Assembly: GCA_040902895.1 (NCBI GenBank)
Contig: JBBDWL010000047.1
Coordinates: 1-64,000, forward strand
DNA from: JALYRV01 sp040902895
Lineage (GTDB): Bacteria; Acidobacteriota; Vicinamibacteria; Vicinamibacterales; SCN-69-37
DNA length: 64,000 nt
Direction: 5' to 3'
The notes under the pieces are model-generated. The model saw only the letters and a program-made list of their open reading frames with translations, had not been told where the DNA came from and ran no database searches. Positions 1-7,535 of this stretch are shown here, piece by piece. Both the position numbers and the translations under genes were made by a program. Numbering within the stretch: position 1 is the stretch's first letter; each line of letters begins with the position of its first letter.

Positions 1-248
1 TCGACGGCGGGCAAGGGGCCATCCGGGTTGGAAAGCCAGACGCTCAGGCGATCGCCCGCCTCTGCCAGTCGGCCTGTGATTCCAGATGCGAGGGCGTCAG
101 CCGCGGTCTCGAGCCTCTCGCGCGATTGCTGCTCGTCGATGGCGCGCTGTTGATCGAGCAGCCGCCAGCCGCCCCAGACGAGCGCACCGGTGACGATGGC
201 GGTGGTTCCGACAAGCGCCGCGATCAACGAGTGAGGGGGACGCAGCAC
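1..248 (-). CDS. Membrane-anchored protein, N-terminal fragment (possible sensor kinase)
   Basis: Only the first 82 or so codons are present; the gene runs off the left edge. A GTG at 248 follows an in-frame TGA, so this start is firm. Residues 8-27 form one hydrophobic segment, followed by a Gln/Glu/Arg-rich stretch (RLLDQQRAIDEQQSRERLE) that looks like a coiled coil entering the periplasm. This layout is typical of a transmembrane histidine kinase or chemosensor, but no catalytic domain is in view, so the function is a guess from architecture only. Confidence 0.5.
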   Translation of the reverse strand, partial: MLRPPHSLIAALVGTTAIVTGALVWGGWRLLDQQRAIDEQQSRERLETAADALASGITGRLAEAGDRLSVWLSNPDGPLPAV

Positions 249-317
249 GGCGATTCAGCCTACATCCTGGGGCTCCCCGGACAATCAGGAATGTGTCACG
301 TTTGCGTCATCCCCGCT

Positions 318-1397
318 CTATCTGCACTTCGCGTCGATGAGCCCCTGCATCAGCGACAAATACTGCGGCCGGGTGACCGAGCCTCCGTCACCCGGCACGG
401 TCTTGTGCGCGATGACCATGTCGAGCTTCGGGATCACCGTGATGTATTGCCCGACGGCGCCGATGCCCGTGTAGGCGCCTTCGTACGCGCCCTTTGCGGA
501 CGGGCCGTCCCACACCCACCAGAGATATCCGTAGCCGAACGGCCCCTGGCGATGCCGCTCGGGATTCATCTCGTGCTGCCGCGTGACCGGCTTCACGATG
601 CGGCGTGCCCAGTCGCGCGGCACGATCTGTTTTCCGTTCCATTCCCCTTCGCGCAGCATGACGAGCCCGATGCGGGCCATGTCGCGCGTCGAGAAGTTCA
701 TGTGATACGCGAGGTGCTGCGACCGGCGCGCGTTGCCCGTGCGGCGATGGCGCGCCGTGTCGAAGTCCTGCATCCCGATCGGCACGGCAAGATCCTTCTC
801 GAGCGCGTCGTAGATGCCGAGGCCCGTCTCCTGCTCGAAGATGGTGCCGAGCGCGTTGAAGTCCCAGTTGCTATAGAGGTAGTACGTGCCCGGCTTCTGC
901 GATCCGCGCGGCGGCGCGCTGGCGAGATCGTCGCCGCTGTTCGATGCCTCGTGATACACACCCGACCGCGCGCCCAGCAGATGCTCGGTCGTGGCCTGCT
1001 TCTCGGCGTCGGTCAGCCCGCCGATGTCGTCGATCTTCATCTCGGCGAGCGTCTTGGTGAGGCGCACCTTGCCGCTCGCAACGTAATTGCCGAACAGCAT
1101 CGCCAGCACGCTCTTGCGCACCGATGCGAGATAGCTGACCGTCTTGACGTCGCCATACTCGAAGAGCACGCGCCCGCCGACCACCGCCATCATCGCGCTG
1201 GTCGAAAGCCCCTTTGCCGTGTTCTCAACGGCCGCGAGCCGGTCGGCGCAGAATCCAGCCGAAGCCGGATCGCTGACGCGCTGCCATTCCGGGACCGGAA
1301 AGACATTCCGCTGTTGCGCCTGCGGCGCGGCCAGCGTCAGCGCGAGAAGAACAGCGAGGGGAAGACTGAGCAGAAAGCGCCTCTTCATGCGACGCAT
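318..1397 (-). CDS. Secreted beta-lactamase-fold serine hydrolase
   Basis: A 359-residue protein with an N-terminal signal peptide (cleavage near AAPQAQQ). It has the three motifs of the PF00144 serine beta-lactamase/penicillin-binding-protein family: SVRKS (SxxK nucleophile), YSN in YLYSNWDF, and HKT near the C terminus. Members include class C beta-lactamases, esterases and D-amino peptidases; the substrate cannot be read from sequence. A second in-frame ATG at 1388 gives a more conventional signal peptide (MKRRFLLS) and may be the true start. It follows the barrel gene at 1406-2716 on the same strand by 8 bases, so the two are probably co-transcribed. A second family member lies at 27878-28987. 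Confidence 0.82.
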   Translation of the reverse strand: MRRMKRRFLLSLPLAVLLALTLAAPQAQQRNVFPVPEWQRVSDPASAGFCADRLAAVENTAKGLSTSAMMAVVGGRVLFEYGDVKTVSYLASVRKSVLAMLFGNYVASGKVRLTKTLAEMKIDDIGGLTDAEKQATTEHLLGARSGVYHEASNSGDDLASAPPRGSQKPGTYYLYSNWDFNALGTIFEQETGLGIYDALEKDLAVPIGMQDFDTARHRRTGNARRSQHLAYHMNFSTRDMARIGLVMLREGEWNGKQIVPRDWARRIVKPVTRQHEMNPERHRQGPFGYGYLWWVWDGPSAKGAYEGAYTGIGAVGQYITVIPKLDMVIAHKTVPGDGGSVTRPQYLSLMQGLIDAKCR

Positions 1398-1405
1398 TCT
1401 ACCGG

Positions 1406-2716
1406 CTACCCGAAAAAGATGATGCCGCCGCCGCTGCCGCCGAACCTGGGGTTCACAACGTTGTTGAAGATGGATCCGAAGCGGTAGCTGATGCCGAAAC
1501 TCACGTAGTACCGGTAGCCCGTGAACAGCTGCCGCTGTCGCAGCAGCACCTCGTCAACCGTAGCGTCTCCCTTGCGCAGGTTGATCTGGTCGCGGATCCG
1601 GGAATAGTCGCCGAAGATGTTGAACGAGAAGCCCTTGAAGAGACGCACATCGGCATGGCCAAAGAGCGATAGCTTGTTCCGATCCAGATTGTTCAGATGC
1701 TGCGAGAAGCTCATTGACGCGCCCGCCGATCCCCAGGGCTGCCGCAGTCCCAGCTCGGTGCCGATCGAGTGCTCGGGAACCGTCTCCTCGAGTTTGTCGA
1801 AGATCGTGACCTCCTCGTAGTTGTAGCGGGCGAGGCCGGCCGAGTACAGGAACGTCCAGCTGCGCCGTGTCGACTCGGCGTACGGAAACACATCGAACTC
1901 GATGCCGGGCATCACGCGCAGCACGTAGTCGTGATTGCTGAAAGTCGATCCTGAGAGATTCGTCCGCAGGCCGGCCGACCACTTCGGACCGAGGCTCTTC
2001 ACGACGAGCGAGTTGACTCCCCAGTTCCTCGAGATGCTCTTGACGCTCTCGGTGTCGCTCAGCTCGAACGTGCTCTGGCTGTTGTTGTCGTTGGTCGAGA
2101 GATTGATCTTCCAGTTCTCAGTGACGCGGTTGGCCGAGAGGTTCACACGGAACGACCGGCCTTTGCTCGACCTTTCGCCGTTGAGATTGCCGTTGGCGCT
2201 GGCGCTGAAGACCCAGAAGTTCCACGGATCTTTCTGCGGAGCGGCATCGCCCGCTGCCGCCGCCGGCGGCTTGAAGGTGACATCGAGTGAGTCGATCCGG
2301 CCCGAACGAACCGCATAGCGGGTGAGTCCGAGCCGCACGACGCGCGCGAGCTCCTTGCGCCGCGCATCGCTCGTGTCGGTCGACGCGGTGGCGAAGGTGA
2401 GCGTCTCGTCGACACCTGCGAGCGCGCCCGCGCCAATGAATTTGAGGGTCCAGTTCCAACCCCCGCCGCCCGTCGTCTGCGTCGTCACGAGCAGATGAAT
2501 ATCGGAGGCCTGCCGGTCTCTGACCCAGTCGACGAAACCGACGTTCGTTCTCAGGAAGTCGAAGTCGCATTCGTACTGGCAGTCGAGGAAGACGCGGAGC
2601 TGCTGCGTCTGGCCCGCGGCCGCTGGCGTTTCACCTGCCGGCGGCGTCTGGGCCGCGGTCCCGGAAACGCTCCAGGCGATCATCAGAACCGCGAAAACAA
2701 GCACCCGAATCTTCAT
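1406..2716 (-). CDS. Outer-membrane beta-barrel family protein, paralogue 1
   Basis: 436 residues with a clean signal peptide (residues 1-22). After a Pro/Ala linker comes a roughly 120-residue periplasmic domain beginning LRVFLDC with a Cys pair (CQYEC) and the stretch FDFLRTNVGFVDWVRDR. The C-terminal two thirds consists of alternating strands rich in aromatic and Asn/Ser residues, ending in Gly-rich GGSGGGIIFFG, as expected for a beta barrel. It is clearly paralogous to 6190-7464: FLDC, RDR, HxLVTTQ, DPWN, FDKLEETV, LRQPWG and FGSIFNNVVNPRF are shared. I do not recognise a named family. A short gap to the serine hydrolase suggests co-transcription. Confidence 0.7.
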   Translation of the reverse strand: MKIRVLVFAVLMIAWSVSGTAAQTPPAGETPAAAGQTQQLRVFLDCQYECDFDFLRTNVGFVDWVRDRQASDIHLLVTTQTTGGGGWNWTLKFIGAGALAGVDETLTFATASTDTSDARRKELARVVRLGLTRYAVRSGRIDSLDVTFKPPAAAAGDAAPQKDPWNFWVFSASANGNLNGERSSKGRSFRVNLSANRVTENWKINLSTNDNNSQSTFELSDTESVKSISRNWGVNSLVVKSLGPKWSAGLRTNLSGSTFSNHDYVLRVMPGIEFDVFPYAESTRRSWTFLYSAGLARYNYEEVTIFDKLEETVPEHSIGTELGLRQPWGSAGASMSFSQHLNNLDRNKLSLFGHADVRLFKGFSFNIFGDYSRIRDQINLRKGDATVDEVLLRQRQLFTGYRYYVSFGISYRFGSIFNNVVNPRFGGSGGGIIFFG

Positions 2717-2832
2717 CTATCCCCCTGAAATGCGGTTGACGCCGCCCGCGATAGCAGGCGCCGCTCCATCCCCTGCTTAGACGGCAGAGGTCGGGTGCCG
2801 GTTGTGAAAAGGGGTGCTAATATTGAGGGTTC

Positions 2833-4527
2833 ATGATCACCGTCTCGGGCGTCTCCATGCGGTACGGGTCGAAGATTCTCTTCGACGATGTGACCACGAC
2901 CTTCACGAAAGGCCGCCGGTATGGCCTGACCGGCCCCAATGGGTCGGGCAAGTCGACCTTCATGAAGCTGCTGACCGGCGAGCTCGAGCCGCAGCGCGGC
3001 GTCGTGTCGCGCCCGAAGAAGCTCGGCGTGCTGCGCCAGGACCAGTTTGCGTTCGACCCGTTCCGGGTCATCGACACCGTGGTCATGGGGAACAATCGGC
3101 TGTGGGCAGCCCTCGAAGAGCGCGAAAAGCTCTACCAGAAGTCGGACATGACTGACGCTGATGGCATGCGGCTCGGCGAGCTCGAGGGGATTGTCGGCGA
3201 AGAAGACGGATACACGGCTGAAAGCGACGCCGCCGTGCTGCTGCAGGGTCTGGATATTCCCGACGAGCTGCACGAGCGCACGATGGGTGAGCTGCAGGGC
3301 GGACAGAAGGTCCGTGTGCTGCTCGCGCAGGCGCTGTTCGGCAATCCCGAAGCGCTGCTGCTCGACGAGCCCACGAACCATCTGGACCTCGACTCGATCC
3401 ACTGGCTTGTCGACTTTCTCGTGCGCTACGAGGGATCGCTGATCGTCATCTCGCACGACCGCCACTTCCTCAACGCGGTGTGCACGCACATCGCCGACAT
3501 CGACTATCAGACGATCATCACCTACACGGGCGGTTACGACGACATGGTCGTGGCCAAGACGCAGGTGCGGTCGACGCTCGAGGCGCAGAACGCCCAGCGC
3601 GAGAAGAAGATCGAGCAGCTGAACGAGTTCATCGCGCGGTTCGCGGCCGGCACGCGCTCGTCGCAGGTCACGTCGCGCCGCAAGGAAGTAGAGCGGCTGC
3701 AGACGACGGAGCTGGCGCGCTCGAACATCGCGCGGCCGTACATCAGGTTCACGCAGAACCGTCCGTCGGGCAAGCTTGCCGTTGAGTTCTCGGATCTCTC
3801 GAAGGCCTACGGCGATCACCAGGTCATCGATGACTTCAGCGGCATCGTCAACCGTGGCGAAAAGATCGTCCTCATCGGACGCAACGGCGCCGGCAAGACG
3901 ACGATGCTGAAGTCGCTGCTGTCCGAGAAGCCGGAGCGGGGCGTGACGTTCGAAGACCGCGCGGCGCTCGGCGATTGCGACCGCGATTCGGGCTCTATCC
4001 GCTGGGGCCACGAAGTGTCGATCGGCTATTTCCCGCAGGACCACACCGGACTGATCGAGAAGGGCATGACGGCGGTCGACTGGCTGCACCAGTTCGATCC
4101 GCAGGCGGCGCGGCAGGACATCCACGGCCTGCTCGGGCAGATGCTGTTCACCGGCGAGGAAGGCTCGAAGCCGACCGAGGCGCTGTCGGGCGGCGAGACG
4201 GCGCGCCTGCTCTTCTGCCGCATCATGCTGCAGAAGCCGAACGTGCTGATCCTCGACGAGCCGACGAACCACCTCGATCTCGAGTCGATCAACGCGCTCA
4301 ACATCGCGCTGCAGAAGTTCGAGGGCACGATCTTCATCGTGACGCACGACCAGGATCTGATCGAAGAAGTCGGCAGCCGGATCTGGAACTTCGAGGCTTC
4401 GGCCGTTCCTGGACAGGCCGCGCGCATCACGGACTTCAAGGGCACCTACGAGGACTTCGCGGGCGGTGGCACCGTCGTTCAGGGACGTGGCGCGACCCTT
4501 CAGAGTCCGCGTTCAGCAGCCAGATAA
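2833..4527 (+). CDS. ybiT: ABC-F ATPase, YbiT type
   Basis: 564 residues with two ABC ATPase domains and no membrane segments, the layout of ribosome-associated ABC-F proteins. Domain 1 has Walker A GPNGSGKST (34-42), a variant signature LQGGQKVR (154-161) and Walker B LLLDEPTNHLDLDS (from 175). Domain 2 has GRNGAGKTT (about 349) and LSGGETAR (about 450), then LILDEPTNHLDLES. The N-terminal wording (RYGLTGPNGSGKSTFMK, LRQDQFAFDPF) matches the YbiT branch rather than EttA or Uup. ABC-F proteins bind the ribosomal E site and influence stalled elongation. The 3' end lies 2 bases from the convergent relE-like gene. Confidence 0.9.
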   Translation: MITVSGVSMRYGSKILFDDVTTTFTKGRRYGLTGPNGSGKSTFMKLLTGELEPQRGVVSRPKKLGVLRQDQFAFDPFRVIDTVVMGNNRLWAALEEREKLYQKSDMTDADGMRLGELEGIVGEEDGYTAESDAAVLLQGLDIPDELHERTMGELQGGQKVRVLLAQALFGNPEALLLDEPTNHLDLDSIHWLVDFLVRYEGSLIVISHDRHFLNAVCTHIADIDYQTIITYTGGYDDMVVAKTQVRSTLEAQNAQREKKIEQLNEFIARFAAGTRSSQVTSRRKEVERLQTTELARSNIARPYIRFTQNRPSGKLAVEFSDLSKAYGDHQVIDDFSGIVNRGEKIVLIGRNGAGKTTMLKSLLSEKPERGVTFEDRAALGDCDRDSGSIRWGHEVSIGYFPQDHTGLIEKGMTAVDWLHQFDPQAARQDIHGLLGQMLFTGEEGSKPTEALSGGETARLLFCRIMLQKPNVLILDEPTNHLDLESINALNIALQKFEGTIFIVTHDQDLIEEVGSRIWNFEASAVPGQAARITDFKGTYEDFAGGGTVVQGRGATLQSPRSAAR

Positions 4528-4529
4528 AT

Positions 4530-4790
4530 CTACCGATACACCTCCCGCCTGTGTCCGATCTTGAGCACCAGCACAAGCAGCAGCGCATCGCGGATCTGAT
4601 AGACAATTCGATAGTCGCTCACCCGCACGCGATAGAGACCGTCTGATCCGGAAAGCTTGTGCGAGCCTGCTTGCCGCGGATCCTCCGCCAGGCTATCGAT
4701 CTTTCGGGCGATTCGCCGTTGGAGGTCGCGCGGAAGGGTTTCGAGCTGCCTGGCTGCCGAAGGTTTGAGCTCGATGCGATAAGCGGCCAT
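4530..4790 (-). CDS. RelE/ParE-family toxin
   Basis: 86 residues of RelE-type mRNA interferase or ParE fold: MAAYRIELKPSAARQL at the N terminus, an internal LYRVRVSDYRIVYQI strand pair, and a basic C terminus GHRREVYR. RelE toxins cut mRNA on the ribosome; ParE relatives poison gyrase, and the sequence alone does not separate the two. It lies 4 bases downstream of its Phd/YefM-like antitoxin at 4795-5043 in the usual antitoxin-first order. Confidence 0.85.
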   Translation of the reverse strand: MAAYRIELKPSAARQLETLPRDLQRRIARKIDSLAEDPRQAGSHKLSGSDGLYRVRVSDYRIVYQIRDALLLVLVLKIGHRREVYR

Positions 4791-4794
4791 CGGC

Positions 4795-5043
4795 TCATCC
4801 GAGCTTCAGCTTTGCCTTCAGATCACTCCACGCGATGTTCCCTCTTTCCTTCAGGGCGGCGCGGGCAGCTTCCAGGTCGAGACGATCCTCGAGTTCGTCG
4901 AGCAGGGCAGCGTCCTCCGCCGGCACCAGCACCGCGACCGTCTTTCCATGCCGCTCAATTGCGACGCGCTCGTGGTTGTAGGAAACGCGGTTGAGCAGAT
5001 CGGCAAGTCCGCCCCGGAGGCTGCTTGCGCTTGTCTTGGCCAT
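4795..5043 (-). CDS. Phd/YefM-family antitoxin
   Basis: Starting at MAKTSASSLRGGLADLL gives 82 residues with a Phd/YefM N-terminal DNA-binding fold (RGGLADLLNRV, then ERVAIERHGKTVAVLVP) and an acidic helical C terminus that would wrap the toxin. The frame is open to 5067, but the ATG at 5043 gives the canonical family start. It pairs with the RelE-like toxin immediately downstream. The TTGTACAA palindrome just upstream is a plausible autoregulatory operator. Confidence 0.85.
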   Translation of the reverse strand: MAKTSASSLRGGLADLLNRVSYNHERVAIERHGKTVAVLVPAEDAALLDELEDRLDLEAARAALKERGNIAWSDLKAKLKLG

Positions 5044-5059
5044 GCCTGATTCTATCAAA

Positions 5060-5067
5060 TTGTACAA
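5060..5067. promoter_or_regulatory. Palindromic operator candidate of the Phd/RelE module
   Basis: TTGTACAA is a perfect 8-base palindrome 16 bases upstream of the antitoxin start in an AT-rich patch. On the minus strand TACAAT within it also resembles a -10 box, so an autorepressor bound here would block the promoter. Inference from position and symmetry only. Confidence 0.4.
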
Positions 5068-5085
5068 AATATGAAAATCGAACTA

Positions 5086-5128
5086 TTGACCCCGTAGTCA
5101 AACCTATGTAAAACATAGTTTTACTATG
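5086..5128 (+). promoter_or_regulatory. Promoter/operator of the AbrB-Doc-ArfB operon
   Basis: TTGACC at 5086-5091 resembles a -35 box. CTATGT (5104-5109) and ACATAG (5113-5118) form a perfect inverted repeat with a 3-base spacer, and a further CTATG half-site at 5124-5128 overlaps the ATG at 5126. No Shine-Dalgarno sequence precedes that ATG, so a very short leader or leaderless transcript is likely. AbrB-type antitoxins normally repress their own promoter through such repeats. Confidence 0.45.
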
Positions 5129-5353
5129 GTGAAATCCATTACGAAGGTCGGTAATTCCCAGGGAATCATCTTTGACACGGCCTTGCTGGAACTAGCTCGC
5201 CTGAAGGTTGGGGATGAGTTGAATATCGAGGTCCACGAGGGCGGCACGATTACGCTGACGCCTGTTCGGCCGCGGCCTGCCGCCGAGGAGATCCGGGCCT
5301 CGGTCGAGAGCATCATGGACCGGTACTCGGAGACGCTGAAGAAGCTCTCGTGA
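5126..5353 (+). CDS. AbrB/SpoVT-family antitoxin
   Basis: 75 residues; the N terminus MVKSITKVGNSQGIIF matches the swapped-hairpin AbrB/MazE DNA-binding fold, followed by GDELNIEVHEGGTITLTPV. The C-terminal 30 residues form a charged helix expected to inhibit the toxin. It overlaps the downstream Doc-like toxin gene by 4 bases and is read divergently from the Phd/RelE module about 80 bases away, so two antitoxin promoters share one intergenic region. Confidence 0.85.
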   Translation: MVKSITKVGNSQGIIFDTALLELARLKVGDELNIEVHEGGTITLTPVRPRPAAEEIRASVESIMDRYSETLKKLS

Positions 5354-5748
5354 CCCCAGGCGCGAACGACTGCCTGCATCTGACGGTCGACGACGTGGGC
5401 CTCATTCACGAGCGGGCGCTTGCGCGCTTCGGCGGCCTCGACGGCGTGCGCGACGTCGCGCTGCTGGAGTCCGCCGTGGCGGCTCCCCAGGCGGGCTTCG
5501 GCGGGCAGTCTGTCTACACCGACCTGGTGGAAATCGCGGCCGCATATCTGTTCTATATCTGTCGCAACCATCCGTTTCTTGACGGCAACAAGCGGACAGG
5601 GCTTGGCGCGTGCATCCTGTTCCTGCATCTCAATGGCATCGAGACGCCCCCGGACGATCCGGAATGGGAAGGCCTTGTGGTGGATGTGGCATCTGGTCAT
5701 CTCGATCGTGATGGCGCGACAGCGCGGTTGCGCCAGGTCCTGAAATGA
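5350..5748 (+). CDS. doc: Doc-family (Fic-fold) toxin
   Basis: 132 residues starting at GTG in a 4-base overlap with the antitoxin gene. The Fic-fold motif HPFLDGNKR (74-82) has the Doc-type ending NKR rather than the Gly-rich anchor of AMP-transferring Fic enzymes. Doc of phage P1 phosphorylates EF-Tu and stops elongation; that activity is inferred by family. Upstream are helices LIHERALARFGGLDGVRD and LLESAVAAPQ, usual in Doc. Its stop overlaps the start of arfB by 4 bases (ATGA). Confidence 0.87.
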   Translation: MTPGANDCLHLTVDDVGLIHERALARFGGLDGVRDVALLESAVAAPQAGFGGQSVYTDLVEIAAAYLFYICRNHPFLDGNKRTGLGACILFLHLNGIETPPDDPEWEGLVVDVASGHLDRDGATARLRQVLK

Positions 5749-6161
5749 AGATCACCGACGCCATCGCCATTCCCGACGCCGAGCTCGAAGAGCGGTTCGT
5801 TCGCGCGTCGGGTCCCGGCGGACAAAACGTCAATAAGGTCTCGACGGCCGTCGAGCTCCGCTTCAACGTGTTTTCGTCATCGCTGCCCGACGAAGTGCGC
5901 ACGCGGCTGATCGCGCTTGCCGGCAAGCGGATCAATCAGGAAGGCGTGCTGCTCATCGACAGCCGCGAGCACCGCACGCAGGCGCAGAACAGGGAAGCCG
6001 CGCGCGCGCGGCTGGCCGCGCTTATTCAGGCCGCCACCATCCGCCCGAAAAAGCGCCGCAAGACGAAGCCCACCAAAGCCGCGAAGGAGCGGCGCATCGA
6101 ATCCAAGAAGAAGCGCAGCGCGATCAAGTCTGGCCGAGGCCGCGTCAAACAGCAATTCTGA
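5745..6161 (+). CDS. arfB: Alternative ribosome-rescue factor ArfB (YaeJ)
   Basis: 138 residues, the usual ArfB length. The peptidyl-tRNA hydrolysis motif is in SGPGGQNVNK (GGQ at 25-27), followed by the short class-I release-factor core (STAVELRF, QNREAARARL) and a Lys/Arg-rich tail (about 107-138) that in ArfB enters the empty mRNA channel of stalled ribosomes. Codon-recognition domains of RF1/RF2 are absent. The ATG overlaps the Doc stop codon, which ties a ribosome-rescue enzyme translationally to a translation toxin. Confidence 0.9.
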   Translation: MKITDAIAIPDAELEERFVRASGPGGQNVNKVSTAVELRFNVFSSSLPDEVRTRLIALAGKRINQEGVLLIDSREHRTQAQNREAARARLAALIQAATIRPKKRRKTKPTKAAKERRIESKKKRSAIKSGRGRVKQQF

Positions 6162-6189
6162 ATTCTTGACTCACCAACTTTGAATTTCT

Positions 6190-7464
6190 TCAGAACCCCT
6201 CGAACCTCGGATTGACGACGTTGTTGAAGATCGAACCGAACTGATAATTGAAGCCCACCGACAGCCCGTACCGGTAGCCGCTCTGCAGCCGGCGCAGCCG
6301 CAGCAGGATCTCCTCGTCGGTCGCGGCGCCTTTTGGCAGATAGATCTGATCGCGCACGCGCGAGGCGTTGCCGTTGATGTTGAGCGAGAATCCGCGAAAC
6401 AGGCGCACGTCGAGCCGGCCGCTGATCTCCATGCGGTGCAGCGACAGATCGTGCAGGTAGCTCGACGCGTCGGCCGACACCCGCATGAATCCCCACGGCT
6501 GCCGCAGCGAGAGCGTCGACTGGAAGCTGTGGTCGTAGACGGTCTCTTCGAGCTTGTCGAAAATCGTCAACTCGTCATAGGTGAGCCGATTGATGCCGAT
6601 GGTGTACTGCGCGTACAGCGCGCGCCGCGTCGATTCGCGATAGGGGAAGAAGCTGTACTCGATGCCGGCGGCCGCGCGTATCGCCAGGTCGCGGTTCTCG
6701 AAACTCGACGCGCCGATTGACGACCGCGCCGCCGCCGCCCAGTGCTGGCCGCCGAGACTTCTGATGCCCAGCACGCGCGCGCTCCAGTTCTTCGACACGC
6801 TGGTGAGCTGGCGCCCGTCGCTGAGCGTGAACGTGTCCTGGTTGTAGTCGCCGTTTGACGAGAACGACAGCTTCCACACCTCGGTCGTGCGATTCGCCGA
6901 GAAATTTGCGCGGATCCCGCTGCCGGTGTTCGCCCGCTCGCCATCCAGGTTCACCGACATGCCGGCGCGGAAGATCCAGAGGTTCCATGGATCGATCGCG
7001 GCCGACGCCGTCGTGGGCGGCATGTTCTGTTCCTCGATCGGCACCTCATACTCGATGCGAAGGCGCTCGGCCGCCTGCGATCCGTACAGGAACGGCACCA
7101 GACCGAGCGCAAACGTGCGCGCAAAGCCGCGGCGCCGCTCGTCAGACGTGTCGGTGCCGCTCGACACGTATCGCAGCGTGCGCGTTTGTCCCGCGAGCGC
7201 GCCGATCCCGATGAACTCGATCTGAAAATCCTCGCCGCCGCTCGAATTCCGCTGCGTCGTCACCAGCACGTGCACGTCGGCGTCTTTCCGGTCGCGGACA
7301 TAGTCGATGTACCGGATTTCGGTGCGCAGGAAGTCGAAGTCGCAGTCCGAGCAGTCGAGAAAGACGCGCAGCGGCTGCGCGGTCCCAGGAGCGGCCGCCT
7401 GCTGACCGAACGCCGCCGGCACGGTTGTGAGGATGAAGGTGAGGGCCGCGAGAAGTATGCGCAA
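6190..7464 (-). CDS. Outer-membrane beta-barrel family protein, paralogue 2
   Basis: Paralogue of 1406-2716 with the same order: signal peptide, periplasmic domain starting LRVFLDC with Cys pair CSDC, RYIDYVRDRKDADVH, then a barrel region with FDKLEETV, LRQPWGF and FGSIFNNVVNPRF at the C terminus. The frame is open to a TTG at 7524, but that extension reads through the terminator hairpin of the preceding gene; the TTG at 7464 yields a normal signal peptide (MRILLAALTFILTTVPAAFG) and is preferred, though no Shine-Dalgarno sequence is obvious. About 424 residues from that start. Function unknown. Confidence 0.68.
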   Translation of the reverse strand: MRILLAALTFILTTVPAAFGQQAAAPGTAQPLRVFLDCSDCDFDFLRTEIRYIDYVRDRKDADVHVLVTTQRNSSGGEDFQIEFIGIGALAGQTRTLRYVSSGTDTSDERRRGFARTFALGLVPFLYGSQAAERLRIEYEVPIEEQNMPPTTASAAIDPWNLWIFRAGMSVNLDGERANTGSGIRANFSANRTTEVWKLSFSSNGDYNQDTFTLSDGRQLTSVSKNWSARVLGIRSLGGQHWAAAARSSIGASSFENRDLAIRAAAGIEYSFFPYRESTRRALYAQYTIGINRLTYDELTIFDKLEETVYDHSFQSTLSLRQPWGFMRVSADASSYLHDLSLHRMEISGRLDVRLFRGFSLNINGNASRVRDQIYLPKGAATDEEILLRLRRLQSGYRYGLSVGFNYQFGSIFNNVVNPRFEGF

Positions 7465-7477
7465 GAGGAACAGAATA

Positions 7478-7508
7478 ACAAAAAAGGGCCGGGCGTTCCG
7501 CCCGGCCC
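7478..7508 (-). terminator. Rho-independent terminator of the amidohydrolase gene
   Basis: GGGCCGGGCG (7486-7495) pairs perfectly with CGCCCGGCCC (7499-7508) around a 3-base loop. On the minus strand the stem is followed by TTTTTTGTT. It lies 28 bases past the stop of the amidohydrolase at 7536-8918 and just before the barrel-protein start. Confidence 0.85.
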
Positions 7509-7535
7509 AATTTTCAACTTTCAACTTACCAATTT

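Noticed and set aside
2713..4347. Long open frame antisense to the ABC-F gene
   Set aside because: Composition is Arg/Leu/Val-rich with no family motif, as expected for the reverse complement of a high-GC gene; the sense frame is an unmistakable YbiT.
7465..7524. N-terminal extension of the second barrel protein
   Set aside because: It would be translated from a terminator hairpin and spoils the signal peptide.
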